Assembly (NCBI RefSeq): GCF_934746965.1
Contig: NZ_CAKVFS010000009.1
Coordinates: 16,835 to 80,834, forward strand
Direction: 5' to 3'
DNA length: 64,000 nucleotides
Origin: an uncultured Methanobrevibacter sp.
GTDB taxonomy: Archaea > Methanobacteriota > Methanobacteria > Methanobacteriales > Methanobacteriaceae
Part shown: in pieces, positions 1 to 8,672 of the stretch
Numbering within the stretch: the first letter of the stretch is position 1
How the letters are laid out: each line of letters starts with the position of its first letter
The notes under the pieces: model-generated
Database searches by the model: none
What the model was told of the DNA's origin: nothing
Seen by the model: only the letters and a program-made list of their open reading frames with translations
Position numbers and translations under genes: made by a program

Positions 1-117
1 TTAGAAAATGTTAAAATGAGAACTGTTCCAGGTGGTCCTTCTCCAACTATGGTTGAAATAGCTAGGGATAATATTAAGGACTTTTTAAATGAAGAGTTTG
101 AGAAGAAAGGTATTTAA
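1..117 (+). CDS. C-terminal end of a gene, possibly argininosuccinate lyase
   Basis: An open frame enters from the left edge and stops with TAA at 115-117, giving the last 38 residues of a protein. The stretch VKMRTVPGGPSP followed by a helical tail resembles the C-terminus of argininosuccinate lyases, the last arginine biosynthesis enzyme. That is only a resemblance in a short tail, so the identity is uncertain. The stop overlaps by 4 bp the end of the convergent zinc-ribbon gene on the other strand. Confidence 0.5.
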   Translation, partial: LENVKMRTVPGGPSPTMVEIARDNIKDFLNEEFEKKGI

Positions 118-323
118 TTTTCTTCACATTCTTCATCAATATCTTTTTTTGTATGTTTTTGTGATTCAATAAAGGATTCATGTATTTCTTTAGACATTTC
201 TTCATTTCCTTCAATAATTGGCCCTGTGTAATCACAGTCATGACATTCCCATGTTGACCAGTTTTGAGGAATAATCCATTTCACATTTTTTGATCCACAA
301 CGTGGGCATATTTTAAATAACAT
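114..323 (-). CDS. small zinc-ribbon protein
   Basis: This 69-residue protein opens with CPRCGS and has a second pair CHDCDY about 19 residues later, a four-cysteine zinc ribbon. The C-terminal third is acidic and lysine-rich and probably unstructured. The ATG is preceded by AGGAGTG, a good ribosome binding site. Zinc ribbons of this size are often nucleic-acid or protein adaptors in methanogens, but the specific role is unknown. It lies 13 bp downstream of the PP-loop gene on the same strand, so the two are probably cotranscribed. Confidence 0.8.
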   Translation of the reverse strand: MLFKICPRCGSKNVKWIIPQNWSTWECHDCDYTGPIIEGNEEMSKEIHESFIESQKHTKKDIDEECEEN

Positions 324-336
324 ATTTTACACACTC

Positions 337-1377
337 CTAGTCTTTTGTATTGTAGAAACTCCATATTAAGTCAAGAGCTTCACCTACTTCCAGTGCTGAT
401 GATCTAGTTTCTCTTAATATTCTTTGAATTGAATATTTTTTTAGATAAGGATATTTTCTGTGAACTTCATATAGTAACGGACAACCAAATCCACTAAATG
501 ATTGTAGGTTAAACTGTTTAGACAACGATTTATTTTCTTGTTTTCCAACAGATAAACTTGCAGGGAGGTTAAGACGATATATTCCATTTTCCTGTGGAGT
601 TATACATTGTGTTCCTGTAGATAACATATCTCCAAAAATAACTATTGGAATGTTATTAGTTATTGCATATTCATTTATTAATTTTTCAGTATTTTTAGAA
701 CATCTTCCACAAGGATGAAATCTTCCATTTAATGATTCGTTAATTAGTTCATTATAATCTGCTTTGATGTATTCGTGTTTTACATTTAATTCATCAGTTA
801 ATTTTTTTATATTTTTCTTATATTGGTTTGGTAGTATAATAGTTCCAGGGTCAATTGTAATAGATAGGGGGTTAAATCCTAAATATTTTGCAAGAATTAA
901 TGAAAAACTACTATCTACTCCTCCAGATAATGCAACTATTGCTTCGGTATTTTCTGATTCTTTAAATGCATTATTTTTAAAGTAGCTGTTGTAATCAAAA
1001 TTGTAAATATTTTCTAATTTGGCATTTAATATTTTTTTCAAGTTTTTGATTCCTGTAAGGTTAGAATTAAATTCGTCTATTGTTCTTTTAGAAAGTTTTA
1101 ATTTATACTCTTTAACTAGGAAGTCTCCATAACTTTCTACATGAATGCTGTTTATTTTTAATTTTTCTCTTAGTTTTCCAACAACCCATCCTCCTTTTCC
1201 AATGATGGCTGATTTATCTGGTCTGTCTTCAGTGATTATCCACATTTCGTTTTCTTGTTTGTTGTAATAGATATCTTTTATGTGGATTTTAAGTTCTTCA
1301 TGACCTATTTGTTTTCTTACTTGATTTATTTCTTCTAATAATTTTTCTTTAGTGTACAAATTTTTCACCAAATTCAA
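337..1377 (-). CDS. PP-loop ATPase with N-terminal KH-like domain
   Basis: The 346-residue protein has a KH-type GxxG segment (IIGKGGWVVGKL, about residues 62-73) and then the PP-loop signature SGGVDSS near residue 150. Later come HPCGRC and a GFGCPL cysteine. PP-loop ATPases adenylate a substrate before sulfur or nitrogen transfer. KH plus PP-loop plus three cysteines suggests a tRNA-thiolating enzyme carrying an Fe-S cluster, as in the TtcA/TtuA families, but that is inference. The start is uncertain: TTG at 1377 gives the longest frame and GTG at 1368 is an alternative. Neither has a strong ribosome binding site. Confidence 0.75.
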   Translation of the reverse strand: MNLVKNLYTKEKLLEEINQVRKQIGHEELKIHIKDIYYNKQENEMWIITEDRPDKSAIIGKGGWVVGKLREKLKINSIHVESYGDFLVKEYKLKLSKRTIDEFNSNLTGIKNLKKILNAKLENIYNFDYNSYFKNNAFKESENTEAIVALSGGVDSSFSLILAKYLGFNPLSITIDPGTIILPNQYKKNIKKLTDELNVKHEYIKADYNELINESLNGRFHPCGRCSKNTEKLINEYAITNNIPIVIFGDMLSTGTQCITPQENGIYRLNLPASLSVGKQENKSLSKQFNLQSFSGFGCPLLYEVHRKYPYLKKYSIQRILRETRSSALEVGEALDLIWSFYNTKD

Positions 1378-1475
1378 ATCTTTTCTTACATATCTAGTAA
1401 ATAATATATACTAAGATATTATTAAATATAGTTTAACAAATATCATATTTTTAAATTAAATGAAGGTGCAATAAA

Positions 1476-2090
1476 ATGGTTAAGTTTTTAGGAGGATTAG
1501 GTGATAATTTGTTGAAAAATGTAGAAACGCCTACCTTTCTACCTGAAGATAATATAAGATTTGGTGTAAAATATTCTCCAGAATCTAAACCTCCAGTTAT
1601 TGGAAGAAATCATACGATTCGTTCTAATTCAATTATCTATAATGATGTTGTAATTGGAGATAATTTTAGAACAGGTCATAATGTTGTTATTCGTGAAAAT
1701 ACGAACATTGGTGATGATGTTTTAATTGGAACTAACACAGTAATTGAAGGGGATGTTATAATTGGAAACGATGTTAGTATCCAATCTAATGTTTATATTC
1801 CTACTAATTCAGTAATTGAAGATAATGTTTTTATTGGACCTTGTGCTTGTTTTACTAATGATAAGTATCCTGTTAGAATTAATTATGAATTACAAGGGCC
1901 AAGAATAAGAAGAGGTGCTTCAATTGGGGGTAACACTACATTTTTATCTAATGTGGAAATTGGTGAAGGATCTATTGTAGCTGCAGGTGCTATTGTTATT
2001 CATAGTGTCCCTCCTTTTTATTTAGCTATTGGGACACCTGCTAGAATCAAACCTCTTCCAGATCATTTAAAAGTTCCAAATAAATTATAG
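1476..2090 (+). CDS. left-handed beta-helix (hexapeptide repeat) acyltransferase
   Basis: Most of this 204-residue protein is imperfect hexapeptide repeats with I/V at every sixth position (for example VIGDNF, NIGDDV, VIEGDV, VIGNDV). This is the signature of left-handed beta-helix acetyl- or acyltransferases of the WbbJ/NeuD type. These usually work as trimers on sugars or sugar nucleotides. The tail GTPARIKP is typical of the family's last coil. AAGGTG precedes the ATG. The gene stands alone, so the acceptor cannot be deduced; a cell-surface sugar is a reasonable guess. Confidence 0.85.
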   Translation: MVKFLGGLGDNLLKNVETPTFLPEDNIRFGVKYSPESKPPVIGRNHTIRSNSIIYNDVVIGDNFRTGHNVVIRENTNIGDDVLIGTNTVIEGDVIIGNDVSIQSNVYIPTNSVIEDNVFIGPCACFTNDKYPVRINYELQGPRIRRGASIGGNTTFLSNVEIGEGSIVAAGAIVIHSVPPFYLAIGTPARIKPLPDHLKVPNKL

Positions 2091-2204
2091 TTCGCATAAT
2101 CTCAAACAACTTTCGAAAAGGTTATATACTAGTTTTTATAATATAAGTGATTGTTTAAATTAATTAATTTTAATGTAAACAAAAATTTTAAAAAAGGAGA
2201 TATT

Positions 2205-2363
2205 ATGTCTAAATGGAAATGTGTAGTTTGCGGGTACATTTATGACAGTGAAAAAGGTATACCAGAAAACGGCATTGAACCAGGTACTGAATTTGAAGAT
2301 TTACCTGATGACTTTAAATGCCCAATGTGTGGAGCTGGTAAAGCTATGTTTAAACAAATATGA
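2205..2363 (+). CDS. rubredoxin
   Basis: This 52-residue protein has the complete rubredoxin pattern: CVVCGY near the N-terminus, the [12 protein letters not shown] loop, then CPMCG. The four cysteines bind one iron, making it a small electron carrier that in methanogens serves oxidative-stress enzymes such as rubrerythrin or the F420H2 oxidase. An upstream in-frame start would add 18 residues, but the ATG at 2205 has GGAG at 2196-2199 and gives the family's normal length. It is followed 33 bp later by a second rubredoxin-like gene. Confidence 0.95.
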   Translation: MSKWKCVVCGYIYDSEKGIPENGIEPGTEFEDLPDDFKCPMCGAGKAMFKQI

Positions 2364-2396
2364 GAAATTTGTTTAATTAAGATAGGAGGAGTATTT

Positions 2397-2516
2397 ATGG
2401 CTTATGTATGTAAAGTGTGTGGTTATGTTTACGAAGGAGACGATTTTGAAGATTTGCCTGACGACTGGGTATGTCCCCTTTGTGGTGTAGGAAAAGACCA
2501 ATTTGAAGAACAATAA
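2397..2516 (+). CDS. 39-residue mini-rubredoxin
   Basis: A frame of 39 codons starts at ATG 2397 behind a strong AGGAGG. It encodes CKVCGY and CPLCG cysteine pairs with FEDLPDDW between them, and ends KDQFEEQ. It matches its upstream neighbour closely but lacks about 12 residues of the loop between the two cysteine pairs. Normal rubredoxins have 45-54 residues. The length is closer to the rubredoxin-like domain of rubrerythrin. Probably cotranscribed with the full-length rubredoxin and likely an iron-binding electron carrier. Confidence 0.88.
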   Translation: MAYVCKVCGYVYEGDDFEDLPDDWVCPLCGVGKDQFEEQ

Positions 2517-2530
2517 TACTTTTTTGTTCT

Positions 2531-3133
2531 TCATTTTATTTTTTTTAAAATTTGTTTATTTTTAAAATTAATTTTAGCTTTATTTTGATATTTTTCAAAA
2601 ATATTTATTATATTTCTATTATCTTTTGAAACTAAATCATAGCTAATTTTAGTTGTAAACTCTTTCTTAATGATAGTTAATTTGTTATGTCTAATTTCAC
2701 TTTCAATATTCTTTAAATCACAATAATCAAATATGATATTATAAACATCATAATATTCAACTTCAATTATATCACTTAGTTCAATAGCTTCAAGAACTGA
2801 TTTACTATAAGCCCGAACTAAACCACCAGCTCCAAGTTTGATTCCTCCAAAATATCTGGTAACTACTGCAGTTATATTATGCAAATCATTTTTTCTCAAA
2901 GCATTTATCATAGGTTTACCTGCTGTTCCACTAGGTTCACCATTGTCATCATAACCTTCTCCATCATTTGTAATGTATGCTGTACAATTATGAGTAGCAT
3001 CATGATATTCCTGATTTATTTTTTGTATAATTTCTTTACTTTCCTTTTTAGTTTTACTTGGAAATAAAGAGCAAATAAATTGGGATTTTTTAATAGTTAT
3101 TTCACTTTGAACAGCTTTTTCAATAGTTTTCAT
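2531..3133 (-). CDS. YigZ/IMPACT family protein
   Basis: The protein has about 200 residues. The central block THNCTAYI, DDNGEPSGTAGKPM and TRYFGGIKLGAGGLVRAYS is the diagnostic signature of the YigZ/IMPACT (UPF0029) family. The fold resembles ribosomal S5 domain 2 and members are linked to translation regulation or nucleic-acid binding, with no defined reaction. ATG at 3133 is preferred because it begins MKTIEKAV; another ATG lies 9 bp upstream at 3142. The C-terminal third is lysine-rich. It is convergent with the rubredoxin pair. Confidence 0.88.
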   Translation of the reverse strand: MKTIEKAVQSEITIKKSQFICSLFPSKTKKESKEIIQKINQEYHDATHNCTAYITNDGEGYDDNGEPSGTAGKPMINALRKNDLHNITAVVTRYFGGIKLGAGGLVRAYSKSVLEAIELSDIIEVEYYDVYNIIFDYCDLKNIESEIRHNKLTIIKKEFTTKISYDLVSKDNRNIINIFEKYQNKAKINFKNKQILKKIK

Positions 3134-3203
3134 AAATATCATATAGTTTTATATATTTTGTAAACATAATGTAAGATAACTAAATTATATTTAAGGTGGT
3201 ATT

Positions 3204-3587
3204 TTGGCAAGTAAATCAGCTACATTATTAGTAGTTTTTGTAGTAGCTATTATTGCATTTTGTATAGCTAGTGTTTTTGCAGCTATGACTGGTGAGATAA
3301 ACATTTTACCAAATAATGAAACAAATTTGTTGAATCTTTCAGATAATAATACCAGTGATACATCTATTAATACTCAGTCATATGATAATTCTGGAAGTTC
3401 TGATTCTTCTAGTTACTCTTCATCTAGTGACTCTAGCTCTAGTTCTAGTTCATCTCAAAGTTATGATTCTGGAAGTCATGAGTCTCCTAGTCCTTCTCAG
3501 GATTATTCTCAAGAAGGAGATTCTGATGGAAGTGGAAGTGGTGGAGCTTCTGAAGGTTCTGGCCAAGAGTCTAGTACTAATATTTAA
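3204..3587 (+). CDS. exported or membrane-anchored serine-rich low-complexity protein
   Basis: The 127-residue product has one hydrophobic segment (about residues 7-28, ending in FAAMTGE) that could be a signal peptide or N-terminal anchor. About 50 mostly polar residues follow, then a tract dominated by Ser with Asp, Gly and Gln. Start codon is TTG at 3204, with AGGTGG at 3194-3199. No enzymatic domain is visible. A disordered Ser-rich exterior suggests a surface or cell-wall-spanning stalk, possibly glycosylated. Its DNA is rich in AGT/TCT codons. Confidence 0.75.
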   Translation: MASKSATLLVVFVVAIIAFCIASVFAAMTGEINILPNNETNLLNLSDNNTSDTSINTQSYDNSGSSDSSSYSSSSDSSSSSSSSQSYDSGSHESPSPSQDYSQEGDSDGSGSGGASEGSGQESSTNI

Positions 3588-3606
3588 TTTTATTACTTTT
3601 TATTTT

Positions 3607-4299
3607 TTAAAAATCTAAAAGCTTTTCAACATCAAATACAACAGAGTTAATAGCTAAATCAAAGAGTTGTTTTCCGTAGACTTCATCAACATAGACTCCA
3701 TTTTCTTCAACATCTTTTGCACCTTCTTCAATGTTTGGATCATTTTCACGTGCTTGTTTAAAACCATATAGACCAACTTCTTCATATTTGTTTAAATCAG
3801 TCTGATTTTTAATTTCCTTTTCATCAAGTATTTCTAAAACTTTTCCCATTGAAAGCTCACCACTTCCTCCATGAGGACCTTCTGAAGAAATAATTTTATT
3901 ATTAAAAATAATAGTTAACTCAGTTTCATCTTCAATATCATATAATTCAGTCATTAAAGGTATGTTTCCACCATGTGAATTAACAATAACTACTTTTTTA
4001 ATATCTAAATATTTTTTAGCAGAATTAAGGGTTTTAATTACATTTTGTTTTAATTCATCTAAAGAAACATGAATTCCATGATCTATTTCATCTAATTCAT
4101 AAGCTGGAAATATTATTCCAAGAAATTTAGCTCCACTTTCAAGTGATGCCTGAAAAGCTATATGTGCTCCAATTTTAGCATCAGTATCAATGGGTAATGC
4201 TGGACCATGATTTTCTAAATGGGATCCTAAAGCTATTATTCCAATTTTATGAACTTCAGGGTTTTTGATTTTTCCTGCTTTGTATCTTAATTCTGCCAT
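3607..4299 (-). CDS. arfB: formamide hydrolase ArfB (creatininase family)
   Basis: The protein (about 230 residues) belongs to the creatininase family: LGSHLENHGPALPIDTD, VNSHGGN and SSEGPHGGSGE carry the expected metal-binding Glu, His and Asp residues. In methanogens this branch includes ArfB, which deformylates 2-amino-5-formylamino-6-ribosylaminopyrimidinone phosphate. That is the second archaeal step to riboflavin and the deazaflavin of F420. ATG 4299 is chosen because AGGTGG lies 5 nt upstream; a GTG at 4308 falls inside that site. It sits 13 bp after the PUA gene and is probably cotranscribed with it. Confidence 0.85.
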   Translation of the reverse strand: MAELRYKAGKIKNPEVHKIGIIALGSHLENHGPALPIDTDAKIGAHIAFQASLESGAKFLGIIFPAYELDEIDHGIHVSLDELKQNVIKTLNSAKKYLDIKKVVIVNSHGGNIPLMTELYDIEDETELTIIFNNKIISSEGPHGGSGELSMGKVLEILDEKEIKNQTDLNKYEEVGLYGFKQARENDPNIEEGAKDVEENGVYVDEVYGKQLFDLAINSVVFDVEKLLDF

Positions 4300-4312
4300 T
4301 TGTACCACCTAT

Positions 4313-4795
4313 TTATAATTCAAAATTCCAGATGTCGTCTCCAACATAATGTTTTGTTTCAATAGCTTTTCCAGAATCATTTTCAACCATTTCTTCACCT
4401 GTAATTAAACTTACTCCAATAGCTAATGGTTTTCCATGTGTTTCATCAACAATTAAAACAATATCTTCTGGCGCAATATCCTCATCAGCAGCTACGATTC
4501 CAGGACTCATAATGTCCGCACCATTGCTTACAAAACGGATAGCACCCATATCTACAGTTACTTTTTTTCCATGAATTTCATTAGCTAGTGCTGCTTTTAG
4601 AGTTGGAAATGGTTTGTCATCTATTATGATGATGTAAGGTTCACCATCAACTAAAATAAATGAATTTGGTTCTGCTTCAAGTATTTCTACATTTTTTTTA
4701 TTTTGGAGTAATTCACTATATTCTCCTAATTCGTTTTTTATTTCTTTAATTTTCTTTTTTTTCAAGAAATTTCTTTTTTTAACTTTTATAGTCAT
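4313..4795 (-). CDS. PUA-domain RNA-binding protein (MCT-1/Tma20-like)
   Basis: A basic N-terminus (KVKKRNFLKKKKIKEI) is followed by a pre-PUA region and a C-terminal PUA domain (about residues 78-155) with MGAIRFVSNGADIMSPGI and DEDIAPEDIV. This is the archaeal relative of eukaryotic MCT-1/Tma20, linked to the small ribosomal subunit and translation reinitiation or recycling. Length of 160 residues is usual. First gene of a probable two-gene unit with arfB. Its promoter should lie in the AT-rich gap to 5161. Confidence 0.85.
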   Translation of the reverse strand: MTIKVKKRNFLKKKKIKEIKNELGEYSELLQNKKNVEILEAEPNSFILVDGEPYIIIIDDKPFPTLKAALANEIHGKKVTVDMGAIRFVSNGADIMSPGIVAADEDIAPEDIVLIVDETHGKPLAIGVSLITGEEMVENDSGKAIETKHYVGDDIWNFEL

Positions 4796-5392
<597 letters not shown>

Positions 5393-5450
5393 GTACTATT
5401 TTAATTCTAATATTTGTAATAAACGAACTGATTAATTAGGAGGTGTATCA

Positions 5451-5639
5451 GTGTCAAAAGGTACTCCATCAATGGGTAAAAAGAATAAAAAGACCCATAT
5501 AAGATGCAGGAGATGTGGAAGAAACACTTACCACATACATAAAAAAGTTTGTGCTTCCTGTGGATTCGGTAAATCTAAAAGGATTAGAAGATACAGTTGG
5601 CAAAACAAAAAACCAACTACTAGAAAAAGATTAGTTTAA
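5451..5639 (+). CDS. rpl37e: 50S ribosomal protein L37e
   Basis: The 62-residue, very basic protein has the L37e pattern: [12 protein letters not shown], then [17 protein letters not shown]. The four cysteines form a zinc finger. It is a large-subunit protein found only in archaea and eukaryotes. Start is GTG at 5451, supported by AGGAGGTG about 8 nt upstream and by the family's usual start [10 protein letters not shown]. Cotranscribed with lsm. Confidence 0.96.
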   Translation: MSKGTPSMGKKNKKTHIRCRRCGRNTYHIHKKVCASCGFGKSKRIRRYSWQNKKPTTRKRLV

Positions 5640-5653
5640 GTTGGTAATATTTG

Positions 5654-5690
5654 GAAGATTATTTATTTAATCTTCAATAATCCTATTTTT
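5654..5690 (+). terminator. hairpin terminator after rpl37e
   Basis: GAAGATTA (5654-5661) and TAATCTTC (5668-5675) form a perfect 8-bp stem with a 6-nt loop, followed by a T-rich stretch. It begins 14 bp after the rpl37e stop. Archaeal termination mainly needs the T tract, so the stem may be supportive only. Confidence 0.45.
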
Positions 5691-5886
5691 TCTATTTTAT
5701 AAAAAAACTTATTTTAGCTATTTTTCATTAATTACTTTGTATTTGGTTTATAATTTTTTTAACTATTATAATTTAGGTATACTTAATAAATAGTTATATT
5801 TATAAATAAGTTCTGTAATATACATCATGCAATGAATAGGTTATTTTTTTTTAGTAAAATAACTGAAGTTTCATGGGGGTTTAATC

Positions 5887-6297
5887 ATGACTCAATTAAA
5901 AGATATTGTTAAAAAAGAGAACATAAACTTAGATGAATATGTAACCTTTGTAACAGATAATGAGGAAGTACTTGCAGCTAATGTGAAGTATGTTAAAATT
6001 AAACAAAGGCAAGATCATTTAATGGGTATAACATTTAATATAAACCCTAAACAATTGAAAGAAGTTGATGGATTTTTTAATTCTTTAACTTCTGGTGAAA
6101 GAATTTTTTACAATATTAGTCAAACTGGTTATATTCCTGTAAATTATAGGGGAATGTTGCCAATTTCTAAAAATGTAACACATAATCCTGAAGAAACATT
6201 TTCAATAACAATAATGGTAGATCCAGCTATTAATATTCCTAAAGATAGTTATGCTGAACCTACATGTAATAATTGTGTGTTTCATCATATAAAATAG
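5887..6297 (+). CDS. protein of unknown function, paralogue A
   Basis: I do not recognise this 136-residue protein. No signal peptide or membrane segment is visible. It shares a pattern with the next gene: YVKIKQRQDHLMGITF here against YVKIREGQNKLMAVSY there, and ERIFYNISQTGYIPVNYRGM against EKIKFNIGGTGSFGVNFRGI. The two are therefore paralogues. Only this copy ends in a CxxC (PTCNNCVFHH), a possible metal or disulfide site. GGGGGT precedes the ATG. It appears to head an operon with paralogue B and an EFR1-type flavodoxin/ferredoxin, hinting at a redox link. Confidence 0.8.
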   Translation: MTQLKDIVKKENINLDEYVTFVTDNEEVLAANVKYVKIKQRQDHLMGITFNINPKQLKEVDGFFNSLTSGERIFYNISQTGYIPVNYRGMLPISKNVTHNPEETFSITIMVDPAINIPKDSYAEPTCNNCVFHHIK

Positions 6298-6306
6298 GTG
6301 TAAAAT

Positions 6307-6699
6307 ATGGATGATAATGGAATAAGTCCTTATATAACAATGACTAAAGTTCGTTCTGGTGAAAAACTTCAAATTGAACAAAAATATGTTAAAATTAGAG
6401 AAGGACAAAATAAATTGATGGCTGTTAGTTATCAAGCTCCAATTTTTGAAATGGTTGAGCTTGAAAGGTTTTTTGATGATTTTGCTCCTTCTGAAAAAAT
6501 AAAATTTAATATTGGTGGAACAGGAAGTTTTGGTGTAAATTTCAGGGGAATTATTGAAGGAAATCAAAAGAATTTTAGTAAAAATATTGATCATAAAATA
6601 ATTCTTTTAGAAGAGTATAAATGTCCTAAAAAAGATGAATATACTATTCCGAAAAGATCTTCTAAATTTGTACCTAAAGTAGCTCAAAAATCTAAATAA
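6307..6699 (+). CDS. protein of unknown function, paralogue B
   Basis: This 130-residue soluble protein is the tandem paralogue of the preceding gene, with two matching blocks spaced about the same in both. It lacks the C-terminal CxxC and instead ends in a basic tail (KRSSKFVPKVAQKSK). AGGTG lies upstream of the ATG, 9 bp after the previous stop, and the next gene starts 1 bp after its own stop, so the three genes are almost certainly translated from one mRNA. Function unknown. Confidence 0.8.
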   Translation: MDDNGISPYITMTKVRSGEKLQIEQKYVKIREGQNKLMAVSYQAPIFEMVELERFFDDFAPSEKIKFNIGGTGSFGVNFRGIIEGNQKNFSKNIDHKIILLEEYKCPKKDEYTIPKRSSKFVPKVAQKSK

Positions 6700-6700
6700 T

Positions 6701-7459
6701 ATGATAATCTATTATTCTGCAACTGGAAACTGCAAATATGTTGCAAATAGGATAGCCAGTAAAACACAAGACATGGCTCAATCTATGATTGGATATGATG
6801 GTTCTATTTATTTGGAAAAAGGTGAATCTTTAGGTATTGTAGTTCCCGCTCACTTCTGGGGTCTTCCTACATTTGTTGATGGGTTTTTATCAAAGATTGA
6901 TATAAAATCTGCTGATAAAAATCCCTACATTTTTTTAATTGCTACTTTTGGAACAAGTCCTGGGTACTGTTGTGGATATCTTGCTAATTTAATAGAATCT
7001 AAAGGATTTAGTGTATCTGCTAAATTCACTATTTTAATGGTTGATACATGGACGCCAGTTTTTAATTTATCAGATAATGATAAAATTAATAAAAAGACTT
7101 TAAATTCTGATAAACAGATTGAAGATGTAATTTCTAAAATTGAATGTAAAAAAGAGGGCGATTTTGTTAAAAGGAAATTACCTAAATTTGTCTGTGATAT
7201 TTTTAGAAAACTTACTAAATCTTATAGAAAAACCAGTCATTTGCATGTTAATGAAAAATGTATTGGATGTGGATTATGTAAAAATAAATGTCCAGTTGAA
7301 GCTATTGAATTACAGATGAAAAAACCAATCTGGATTAAAAATGAGTGTGTCATGTGTTTGAGGTGCCTTCATCTGTGTCCTAATTTTGCAATTCAATATG
7401 ATAATAGGACTAAAAATCATGGACAATACTTAAATCCACATATAAATTCTCTGGATTAA
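6701..7459 (+). CDS. EFR1-type flavodoxin/ferredoxin fusion protein
   Basis: The 252-residue protein starts like a flavodoxin (IIYYSATGNCKYVANRI, an FMN-phosphate binding loop). It has GTSPGYCCGYL in the middle and two ferredoxin motifs in the last quarter: CIGCGLCKNKCP and CVMCLRCLHLCP, enough for two [4Fe-4S] clusters. The architecture matches the EFR1 family, which moves electrons between an FMN and clusters; the physiological partner is not known. It is third in the operon with the two unknown paralogues. Its last 4 bp overlap the convergent gene. Confidence 0.9.
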   Translation: MIIYYSATGNCKYVANRIASKTQDMAQSMIGYDGSIYLEKGESLGIVVPAHFWGLPTFVDGFLSKIDIKSADKNPYIFLIATFGTSPGYCCGYLANLIESKGFSVSAKFTILMVDTWTPVFNLSDNDKINKKTLNSDKQIEDVISKIECKKEGDFVKRKLPKFVCDIFRKLTKSYRKTSHLHVNEKCIGCGLCKNKCPVEAIELQMKKPIWIKNECVMCLRCLHLCPNFAIQYDNRTKNHGQYLNPHINSLD

Positions 7460-7806
7460 TCGATTACACTTGGAACTTCATCTTCTACAGCATCCCAAAG
7501 CTCTGGAGCCCAACCTTGTGAACCATTAATTACCATATCTAAAAGTCTTACTTTTCCATCTTTAAAACGGAACAACCTGTAGTCTTGTTGGGTTTTTTTA
7601 GCAGTTCCTTCTTTGTTACAATCAAGATATAAACCTTCATCATATTCTTCCTGGAAGTCTCCAGCTTTTACAAAATCTCCAACAAGTGAATATCCATTTT
7701 TCACAGTTTTATCTAATTTTTCTACGGTTTTCAACCATCCACCTTGAGCTCTAAATTTTATATCAGGGTCGATTTTTTTTATTTCTTCAAACCAGTTTAA
7801 TTTCAT
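7456..7806 (-). CDS. conserved protein of unknown function
   Basis: Start is placed at ATG 7806 (MKLNWFEEIKKIDPD) because AAGGAT lies about 10 nt upstream; the longer in-frame extension to 7872 adds 22 residues of unlikely sequence over the promoter. The resulting 116-residue protein is soluble, mixed alpha/beta, with several aromatic residues and a tail ending WAPELWDAVEDEVPSVID. I recognise no domain. Convergent with the EFR1 gene, with a 4-bp overlap. Confidence 0.7.
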   Translation of the reverse strand: MKLNWFEEIKKIDPDIKFRAQGGWLKTVEKLDKTVKNGYSLVGDFVKAGDFQEEYDEGLYLDCNKEGTAKKTQQDYRLFRFKDGKVRLLDMVINGSQGWAPELWDAVEDEVPSVID

Positions 7807-7987
7807 AATTACCAAATCCTTGTTATGTTTAATATTGGATGATTTTGTTTTATAAATAAACAGTAAGAGCATTTGGAAATTATTAATCTTAATAACAATA
7901 GTTATATATACTTCTTTTTATAACTATATATTTATATAAGCATAAAAACAAATTTTATATCATATTTAAAGAAGATTGGTCTTTATT
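7807..7987. promoter_or_regulatory. divergent promoter with inverted repeat upstream of rnc
   Basis: The gap carries ATAGTTATA (7898-7906) and its reverse complement TATAACTAT (7919-7927), separated by 12 bp. TATATATTTATATA follows at about 7926-7938. Box A-like elements are present in both directions, as expected between divergent genes. The inverted repeat could be an operator or just two opposed TATA elements. Confidence 0.35.
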
Positions 7988-8659
7988 ATGAATTTACTAG
8001 AAAAATTTAACATAGTCCCAAACGATAAGCATCTTTATGATGTTGCATTTACTCATGGATCTTATGGAACAAAACACAAGTTGGATTATACTTATGAAAG
8101 ATTAGAGTTTTTAGGAGATTCTGTTTTGAATATGATAGTTTCAGAATATCTATTTAAACAGTATCCAGATTATGAAGAAGGTAAATTAACCAAATTACGA
8201 GCAAATTATGTCTGTCAAACAGCATTAATTTATTATTCTCATGAATTGGGATTAGATAAACATATTAAAATATCTGGTGATGATAGTAAAATCACTGAAA
8301 ATGAAGTTTTATCAATTACTGCAGATATTTTTGAATCATTTCTAGGAGCAATATTTTTAGATCAAGGTATAGAATTTGCAAAAGACTACATCTCTAAAAT
8401 TATATTTCCATATATTGATGCTAAAAAAGTATTTTTCTTTGATTATAAATCAGTAATAAAAGAATATGGGGATGCACAGGAAGTAGATATTGAATATAAA
8501 ATAATTGATGAATGTGGAGTTCCACATAATAAAACTTTCATAATATCTATTTTAATTGATGGAAAAGAAATGGGTGTAGGTAAAGGTAAAAATAAAAAAG
8601 AAGCTGAACAAGCTGCTTCAAAACAAGCTATGAAAAAACTAAAAATACAAAAATATTAA
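7988..8659 (+). CDS. rnc: ribonuclease III
   Basis: The 223-residue protein has the RNase III signature [11 protein letters not shown] at about residues 37-47, with the catalytic Glu/Asp residues and the later [13 protein letters not shown] helix. A C-terminal double-stranded RNA binding domain spans about residues 150-221 and ends in [16 protein letters not shown]. The enzyme cleaves double-stranded RNA and is typical of bacteria, rare in archaea, though known in some Methanobacteriales. ATG at 7988 is preferred over TTG at 7976 because it starts MNLLEKF. It lies 13 bp upstream of metX. Confidence 0.93.
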   Translation: MNLLEKFNIVPNDKHLYDVAFTHGSYGTKHKLDYTYERLEFLGDSVLNMIVSEYLFKQYPDYEEGKLTKLRANYVCQTALIYYSHELGLDKHIKISGDDSKITENEVLSITADIFESFLGAIFLDQGIEFAKDYISKIIFPYIDAKKVFFFDYKSVIKEYGDAQEVDIEYKIIDECGVPHNKTFIISILIDGKEMGVGKGKNKKEAEQAASKQAMKKLKIQKY

Positions 8660-8672
8660 AAAGGTGTCTTTG

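Noticed and set aside
3355..3618. Second frame over the Ser-rich gene giving a hydrophobic protein
   Set aside because: It is the shifted translation of the TCT/AGT-rich tract and lacks a ribosome binding site.
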